A stretch of 64,000 nt of DNA from Bradyrhizobium sp. AZCC 1719 (lineage in GTDB: Bacteria; Pseudomonadota; Alphaproteobacteria; Rhizobiales; Xanthobacteraceae), in the NCBI RefSeq assembly GCF_036924525.1, contig NZ_JAZHRU010000001.1:5547001-5611000 (forward strand). Reading direction: 5' to 3'. The notes below the pieces were generated by a model. The model searched no databases. It had not been told where the DNA came from and saw only the letters and a list, made by a program, of their open reading frames with translations. Positions 59,378-64,000 of this stretch are shown in pieces. The stretch's first letter is position 1, and each line of letters opens with the position of its first letter. A program made the translations under genes and the position numbers.

Positions 59378-60141
59378 ACCGCGCGGCCCTCCTGTGGCGC
59401 GTGGCGAGCTTTGCGGTTGCGGGCGGCTTCGTCGCGCTATGGCAACTGATCGCCAATTTAAAGCTGGTCTCGCCGGTGTTCCTGCCGGGACCGGACCGGG
59501 CCTGGGCTGCGCTGGTGCGCGGGTTTTCCTCCGGCGATCTCTGGAGCAAGCTCGCCGGCACGCTCGAGCACATGGCCTATGGCTGGCTCGCCGCCTCCAT
59601 TGCCGGCATCGCGATCGGCGCGATCATTGGATCGTCGCGCAGGATGCGGACCTTTGTCGCGCCGTCGCTGGAGTTTCTACGGCCGCTGCCGGTCTCGGCG
59701 ATCATTCCGGTGGCGATCGCCATGCTTGGGCTGACGCAGGCGATGGCATTGTTCGTGATCGCCTTCGGTGCGATCTGGCCGATCATGCTGGCGACCATCC
59801 ATGGTTTTGCGGCGGTCGAGCCGCGGCTTTACGAGGTCGCGCGCTCGCTGCAGATGTCGCGGCTCGCGGTAATCTTCAAGATCGCGCTGCCCTCCGCCAG
59901 TCCCGACATCCTCGCCGGCATGCGCCTCAGCCTGACGGTGGCGCTGATCCTGTCGGTGGTCTGCGAAATCCTGGCCGGCCTCGACGGGCTCGGCCACTGG
60001 GTTCTGCTGTCAGCCCGCGCGTTCCGCTCGGCCGACCTGTTCGCCGGTGTCATCCTGCTTGGCGTCACCGGTTACGTGACGTCGGTGGTGATGTCGCTGG
60101 CGGAGCACAGACTGCTGGCGTGGCAGACAGCGCAACGCTAG
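59374..60141 (+). CDS. ABC transporter permease 2
   Basis: Second permease, 255 residues. The open frame runs far upstream in another gene, but the ATG at 59374 overlaps the permease 1 stop as ATGA and gives MNRAALLWRVASFAVAGGFV. The coupling loop is EVARSLQMSRLAVIFKIALP, and GLDGLGHWVLLSARAF is typical of the class. Its TAG ends one base before the convergent DUF2249 stop. Confidence 0.93.
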   Translation: MNRAALLWRVASFAVAGGFVALWQLIANLKLVSPVFLPGPDRAWAALVRGFSSGDLWSKLAGTLEHMAYGWLAASIAGIAIGAIIGSSRRMRTFVAPSLEFLRPLPVSAIIPVAIAMLGLTQAMALFVIAFGAIWPIMLATIHGFAAVEPRLYEVARSLQMSRLAVIFKIALPSASPDILAGMRLSLTVALILSVVCEILAGLDGLGHWVLLSARAFRSADLFAGVILLGVTGYVTSVVMSLAEHRLLAWQTAQR

Positions 60142-60142
60142 T

Positions 60143-60406
60143 CTAGTCGATGCCCCCCTGACAAACGTGCTCCAGCCGAACCCGCCAGACCTCCGGCCCC
60201 TCCTCCAGATAGGTCCATCGAAATCCATCTCCGTAGCGCATTTCGAACTGGTGGCGCAGCGGCCGTGGCGGATGATCCGCAATCAGTTGCAGCGACGCTT
60301 CGGGCATCAGGTTTTCGAACAGCCGGACGATGATCTCATGGCGGAATCTCGGCTCGATCTCTCGCACGTCGATGACGCGTTCGGATGGACTGCTGGGTTG
60401 CGACAT
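60143..60406 (-). CDS. DUF2249 domain protein
   Basis: Small soluble protein of 87 residues, the true gene hidden at the end of a longer frame. It starts MSQPSSPSERVIDVREIEPR at the ATG at 60406, with TAATG overlapping the ubiV stop. Pattern: RFRHEIIVRLFENLMPEASL, ADHPPRPLRHQFEMRYGDGF, TYLEEGPEVWRVRLEHV. The TusA-like fold of DUF2249 is known beside anaerobic respiration genes and beside ubiTUV. Its role there is unclear; a single cysteine (VCQGG) near the end is the only one. Confidence 0.88.
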   Translation of the reverse strand: MSQPSSPSERVIDVREIEPRFRHEIIVRLFENLMPEASLQLIADHPPRPLRHQFEMRYGDGFRWTYLEEGPEVWRVRLEHVCQGGID

Positions 60407-61344
60407 TAAAGGCTCCTGACGGTGTTGGGGCTCACCAGCCCTGGCGATTTCGCCGTGGTGGCGCGCGCTCTGAGAAAATCGTTGGTCGTCGGCACGTTTG
60501 GATAAATCGCCGCCAACTCCCGGAAACCTCGCTCCGGCGGCATCTTGCCGTCGAGCACTTCGCGGAACGTGCGGATCACGGCGAGCATGTCGCAATGCTG
60601 TGGCGACAGCCTCAACGAAGCAACGTTGGCCTGCACGAGATCGTCGAGATCCAGGATCAGGTTGGTGCAGGCGTGGGCGAGCGTCTGAACCCCGTTCACC
60701 ACCAGAAACCGTTCGTCGTCGAGCGTGTCCACCGGCAGGCCATCCGGATCGGCGGCGCAGACAAAACGGCAATTGTCCTTGGCGAGCTTGTGCAGGCGCG
60801 CGTGATAACACCGGGCCGAGATTGCCAATGGGGCACGGCCGAACGCGAACACCTCGATCTCGGCGAGCGGTGTCGCAGCCGCAATCGCCGCAATCGATTT
60901 CAGCGGCAATTCCGGCGGCAGGCAGATGCGCCGCGCACCCTGCGCGGCGAACCATTCCGCCGTGCCTTCATTGTAGACGTTTACGAACGGCCCGACGACA
61001 TGCGGCCGCCCAGCGAGATGGGAGATGCAGGAAATGTCGTTAGCCTCGACGAGCCATTCGCCGACTTGGGCCAATTCCGCGGTACGCTTGCGTTCCCGCT
61101 CCAGCGTGACGAGCGCCAGCGAACTCACCAGCACCTGTTTCCCTGCCGCGGTCAGCCGCTCGATCACCGCCGGAAAATGATCGTCGAAGAACGGCATCCG
61201 CTTGGAGCAGACCACCTCGCCCACCGCCACCGCGTCCACCGCGGCCTCGTCGGCGATGCGAAAATAGAAATCGCGCCAGACGTCCGGCTCCCAGTTGAAC
61301 AGGACGGGGCCCAGCGTGAGCTTCATCGGAGTTGTCGTCGTCAT
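60406..61344 (-). CDS. ubiV: UbiV, oxygen-independent ubiquinone hydroxylase subunit (U32 peptidase family)
   Basis: Iron-sulfur protein of 312 residues that works with UbiU in O2-independent hydroxylation of ubiquinone precursors. The four cluster cysteines known from E. coli UbiV are matched by Cys46 (GEVVCSKRMPF), Cys179 (SARCYHARL), Cys192 and Cys196 (DNCRFVCAADP). The start MTTTTPMKLTLGPVLFNWEP may also be at the second Met. It follows ubiU by 21 bases and overlaps the DUF2249 start. Confidence 0.95.
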   Translation of the reverse strand: MTTTTPMKLTLGPVLFNWEPDVWRDFYFRIADEAAVDAVAVGEVVCSKRMPFFDDHFPAVIERLTAAGKQVLVSSLALVTLERERKRTAELAQVGEWLVEANDISCISHLAGRPHVVGPFVNVYNEGTAEWFAAQGARRICLPPELPLKSIAAIAAATPLAEIEVFAFGRAPLAISARCYHARLHKLAKDNCRFVCAADPDGLPVDTLDDERFLVVNGVQTLAHACTNLILDLDDLVQANVASLRLSPQHCDMLAVIRTFREVLDGKMPPERGFRELAAIYPNVPTTNDFLRARATTAKSPGLVSPNTVRSL

Positions 61345-61365
61345 GTCTGCATCACCGATTCATCC

Positions 61366-62343
61366 CTATCGCCAGTTCTTGCGGTAGGCACCGAGTGTCG
61401 AGTTCTGCCCTTCGGTCAGGGTGGCCAGGCGATCGGCCGGCGGCTTCTCTCCCGCATCGAGCGCATCGAGTTGTTCGCGAAAACCGCGCACGACGCCCTC
61501 GATATAGGCTCGGCTGCGCTGTCGCCCCTCGATCTTCAGCGCGGTCACGCCAGCGGCGCGCAGACCGGGCAGAATGGCTGCCGCGTCGAGGCTGACGGGA
61601 TCCTCGAACAGGTAGCCTGACCCGAGCGAAGTCTTGAAGCGGCCCTTGCAGAGGGTCGGATAGGCCGCGGGCTCACCTTTGGCAAAGCGATTGATCGTAA
61701 AATCGCCAAGTCGCGACACCAGCGTTCCGCCCTCCTCGCGGTAGGTGACATGGCTGGCCGGAGAACAGACGCCATTCATGTTTGGCGACTGTCCCGTCAC
61801 GTGGGACGACAACGAACAGCGGCCCTCCGCCATCACGCACAATCCGCCGAAGATGAAGACTTCGGTCTCGCAATCGATCGCGCGGGTGATCGCTGCGATT
61901 TCCGAGACCGTGAGGACGCGTGGCAGTACGACACGCCTGACGCCGAAACGGCGCACATAGAAACCGATCGCATCGGGATTTGACGCCGCGGCCTGGACGG
62001 AAAGATGCAAGCGTTGATCCGGATGGGTGCGCGCCGCATAGTCGATCAGGCCGACATCGGCGATAATCAGCGCATCCGCGCCGGCAGCTACCGCGTCGTC
62101 GACCGCGCGATGCCAGAGCGCCTGGGCACCAGCCGTCGGAAAGGTGTTGATGGCGACCAGCACCTTGGCATCGCTCCGATGGGCATAGGCAATCCCCTCG
62201 GCCAATTCGCGACGGCTGAAATTCAGGCCTGGAAAGTTCCGCGCGTTGGTCGCGTCGGCAAAACCGCAATAGACGGCATCGGCGCCGGCATCGACGGCGG
62301 TGCGCAGCGCGGCCGGCGTCCCCGCCGGACAGATCAATTCCAT
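61366..62343 (-). CDS. ubiU: UbiU, oxygen-independent ubiquinone hydroxylase subunit (U32 peptidase family)
   Basis: Partner of UbiV, 325 residues. It starts MELICPAGTPAALRTAVDAG and has U32 motifs HLSVQAAASNPDAIGFYVRR and FIFGGLCVMAEGRCSLSSHV. Cluster cysteines Cys169, Cys176, Cys193 and Cys232 are at the same numbered positions as reported for E. coli UbiU. It overlaps the end of ubiT by ten bases. UbiU/V use prephenate as hydroxyl donor, a known pathway fact. Confidence 0.96.
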   Translation of the reverse strand: MELICPAGTPAALRTAVDAGADAVYCGFADATNARNFPGLNFSRRELAEGIAYAHRSDAKVLVAINTFPTAGAQALWHRAVDDAVAAGADALIIADVGLIDYAARTHPDQRLHLSVQAAASNPDAIGFYVRRFGVRRVVLPRVLTVSEIAAITRAIDCETEVFIFGGLCVMAEGRCSLSSHVTGQSPNMNGVCSPASHVTYREEGGTLVSRLGDFTINRFAKGEPAAYPTLCKGRFKTSLGSGYLFEDPVSLDAAAILPGLRAAGVTALKIEGRQRSRAYIEGVVRGFREQLDALDAGEKPPADRLATLTEGQNSTLGAYRKNWR

Positions 62344-62882
62344 GTTCGCGCCCCCTCCTGTTTCGCGGCAGCCGCCACGCCCTTCAAGTGAAGCAGCGCC
62401 CCGGCCAGCAGCCTTTCGCTCAAGGGCGCCAGCGGTCCGAACAGGGTGGCCGTATCCGCGACGAGATCTACGCCCGCATCGTCAATCGCGTTGCGCAACG
62501 CGAGCACCGCCTCTACGTCGCCCTCGACCACGAGATCGCGCGAGAAGAACAGCGCATCGCCGTCATAGGACCCGTCGATGAGTCCCAGGAGGGCCAACAG
62601 GGGTCCGGCAATCCGGACCGGAATGCCGGCGGGAAGGCTCCGTACCGCGACCAGGCTCGGCGTTTCCGGGTGCGGCGCCAGCACGAACGAAAATGGCAGA
62701 TCGGAAGGCTCGAGCCCAAAGCGCTTGTGCGCATGCTCGCCGAGCCGCTCGAAAATATGCGGATGGCGCGCCACCACCGACCGCAGCACCAGCGATAACG
62801 GCAACTGCAACGGGCTGAGCGGCAACGGTTGCAGGGTGCGGGTGATCAATCGCGGAAGCGTCGGTACGGGCGGCATTCTCAC
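62334..62882 (-). CDS. ubiT: UbiT, SCP2-domain lipid-binding protein of the anaerobic ubiquinone pathway
   Basis: SCP2 sterol-carrier domain protein of about 182 residues. The open frame extends to 63146, but the domain starts with PTLPRLITRTLQPLPLSPLQ. The GTG at 62882 with GAGG seven bases upstream is preferred; an ATG two codons later is possible. Pattern: LPFSFVLAPHPETPSLVAVR, PAGIPVRIAGPLLALLGLID, GDALFFSRDLVVEGDVEAVL and ALRNAIDDAGVDL. UbiT binds hydrophobic ubiquinone intermediates. It is first of the operon ubiT-ubiU-ubiV-DUF2249. Confidence 0.9.
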   Translation of the reverse strand: MRMPPVPTLPRLITRTLQPLPLSPLQLPLSLVLRSVVARHPHIFERLGEHAHKRFGLEPSDLPFSFVLAPHPETPSLVAVRSLPAGIPVRIAGPLLALLGLIDGSYDGDALFFSRDLVVEGDVEAVLALRNAIDDAGVDLVADTATLFGPLAPLSERLLAGALLHLKGVAAAAKQEGARTWN

Positions 62883-62970
62883 GCAGTCAGCCTCATTTGC
62901 AGGGCACGTGGCGACCGGAATGGCACGTCCATCGTCGTGCTGCTTACCGTCGGGGCTGGCGCCCAATCTT

Positions 62971-62984
62971 TGTCCTGGAACAAG
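62971..62984. promoter_or_regulatory. Candidate FNR/FixK-like box between ubiT and the ubiD-type gene
   Basis: TTGTCCTGGAACAA has the TTG-N8-CAA frame of FNR/FixK sites (consensus TTGAT-N4-ATCAA). The inner bases are not consensus on both sides, so this is a moderate match. It is 89 bases from the ubiT start and 49 from the ubiD-type start. Oxygen-limited control would fit the pathway. Confidence 0.45.
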
Positions 62985-63033
62985 GACGGCCGCAAAAATC
63001 TCGTGGAGGGGTTCGCTTTTAAGTGAGGTGTCC

Positions 63034-64000
63034 GTGCCCCGACGCGACTTGCCGCCATTCCGCGATCTCAGAAGTTTCATGTCCCATCTGGAACACGTGG
63101 GGCGCCTGGTCCGAATCCGCGAGCCGGTGTCGGTCGTGCACGACATGACCGAGATTCACCGGCGGACTTTGCGTGCCAATGGCCCGGCGCTGCTGTTTGA
63201 AGCGCCGCTCATGCCCGATGGAGCCCCGGGGGAAATGCCGGTGCTCGTTAATCTGTTCGGTACGAAAGAGCGAACCGCTTGGGGCTTCGGGGTCGATCCG
63301 GCAGGGCTCGGCACGCTCGGAGAAATGCTGGCGGAGCTCCGGGAGCCGCGACCGCCCCGCGATTTCGCCGACGCGATGTCGAAAATGCCGCTCGCCCGGG
63401 CCGCCATGACGATGCGGCCCAAGACGGTTCGTACGCCGCCGGTGCAGGAGATCGTATGGCGCGGAGAACAAATCGATCTCAGCCGCCTGCCGGCGCAAAT
63501 TTGCTGGCCGGGCGAACCGGCGCCCCTGCTCACTTGGCCGCTGGTCATTACGCGGCCGCCGGACGATGAGAGCGGAGACGAGATCAATGTCGGCGTCTAC
63601 CGGATGCAGGTGATCGGCCGCGACCGCGCCATCATGCGCTGGCTCGCCCATCGCGGCGGGGCGCGCCACCATCACCGGTGGCAGGCGCGAGGAGCGGACA
63701 TGCCGGTGGCGGTGGCGATCGGCGCCGATCCCGCGACCATCCTCTCTGCCGTCCTGCCCCTGCCTGAAACGCTGTCGGAATTCCGTTTCGCCGGGCTGAT
63801 CCGCGGCGAACGGCTGCGGCTTTCGCCGTGCATCACCGTGCCCCTGATGGCGCCGGCGGATGCCGAAATCATCATCGAGGGACTGGTGTCGCCGGACGAG
63901 ACCGCACCGGAAGGGCCGTTCGGCGATCACACCGGCTACTACAATGCCGTGGAGCATTTTCCGGTGATGCGGGTGACGGCCGTCACGATGCGCCGCAATC
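63034..64000 (+). CDS. UbiD-family decarboxylase, N-terminal part (cut by window edge)
   Basis: Prenylated-FMN dependent decarboxylase family; about 322 residues visible with no stop. The GTG at 63034 has GTGAGG five bases upstream; another GTG at 63028 is six bases earlier. Family pattern: RDLRSFMSHLEHVGRLVRIR, NVGVYRMQVIGRDRAIMRWL, AHRGGARHHHRW and PEGPFGDHTGYYNAVEHFPV, with the acidic EGPFGDHTG loop. UbiD removes the carboxyl group of polyprenyl-4-hydroxybenzoate in ubiquinone synthesis. Position opposite ubiT supports that role; other UbiD relatives act on aromatic acids. Confidence 0.9.
   Translation, partial: MPRRDLPPFRDLRSFMSHLEHVGRLVRIREPVSVVHDMTEIHRRTLRANGPALLFEAPLMPDGAPGEMPVLVNLFGTKERTAWGFGVDPAGLGTLGEMLAELREPRPPRDFADAMSKMPLARAAMTMRPKTVRTPPVQEIVWRGEQIDLSRLPAQICWPGEPAPLLTWPLVITRPPDDESGDEINVGVYRMQVIGRDRAIMRWLAHRGGARHHHRWQARGADMPVAVAIGADPATILSAVLPLPETLSEFRFAGLIRGERLRLSPCITVPLMAPADAEIIIEGLVSPDETAPEGPFGDHTGYYNAVEHFPVMRVTAVTMRRN

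Noticed and set aside
60407..60955. Upstream part of a 270-codon minus-strand frame
   Set aside because: It overlaps ubiV in another frame. Only the last 87 codons, the DUF2249 protein, are real.

Overview
The window looks like a chromosomal segment of a high-GC alphaproteobacterium of the Bradyrhizobium / Nitrobacteraceae type. Supporting signs are the aapJ-metC divergent pair, a DUF3551 secreted protein, a Na/Pi symporter, an NDUFS4-type complex I accessory subunit, cpa/tad pilus genes, many transporters for organic acids, and intergenic palindromic repeats of the kind scattered through such genomes. There is no rRNA, CRISPR, integrase, transposase or prophage. One tRNA-Arg(TCT) is present. 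No nodulation or nitrogen-fixation gene is seen.

Layout. 1-2.9 kb: end of an amino-acid ABC operon (aapJ, partial aapQ) divergent from metC. 3.0-10.0 kb: a catabolic operon on the minus strand (enoyl-CoA hydratase, CoA transferase, tctC-tctB-tctA tripartite uptake system, PdxA-like dehydrogenase) divergent from a GntR regulator, with a perfect 12-bp inverted repeat between them. 10.3-16.0 kb: cpaBCDE of a Tad pilus, a convergent TadD-like TPR lipoprotein and a PilZ protein. 16.2-17.9 kb: Na/Pi cotransporter. 17.9-21.7 kb: a lipid-linked-sugar module (GT39, PAP2, GT2, LABN protein). 21.7-29.1 kb: pbpC with a thioester alpha-2-macroglobulin, the classic periplasmic protection pair. 29.4-35.4 kb: tRNA-Arg and a run of small, mostly secreted or hypothetical genes with an H-NS-like protein, a PilZ protein, repeats and a gene-poor stretch that may hold structured RNA.

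35.6-41.4 kb: two TRAP substrate-binding proteins, one dctQM pair, a GntR regulator with a 19-bp perfect palindrome, and a DapA-family lyase that resembles 1-pyrroline-4-hydroxy-2-carboxylate deaminase, so hydroxyproline use is a reasonable guess. 41.6-48.7 kb: leucine degradation (ivd, mccB, mccA, HMG-CoA lyase) with divergent TetR and Lrp-type regulators. Direct copies of a roughly 140-bp palindromic repeat bracket this whole locus. 48.9-53.1 kb: NDUFS4-like subunit, OpgC, a NodU/CmcH carbamoyltransferase and an Arg/Gly-rich secreted protein. 53.1-60.1 kb: an uncharacterised catabolic set (amidohydrolase, cyclase, FAH-type hydrolase) divergent from a NitT/TauT-type ABC importer with its own GntR. 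60.1-64 kb: DUF2249, ubiV, ubiU and ubiT (oxygen-independent ubiquinone hydroxylation) divergent from a partial ubiD-type decarboxylase, with a candidate FNR/FixK-like box between them.

The strongest functional stories are the O2-independent ubiquinone module, the leucine locus between repeats, and three regulator/transporter/enzyme cassettes whose substrates are not known. No plainly new defence or mobile system was found. The most open-ended signal is the structured, gene-free stretch at about 32.4-32.6 kb.
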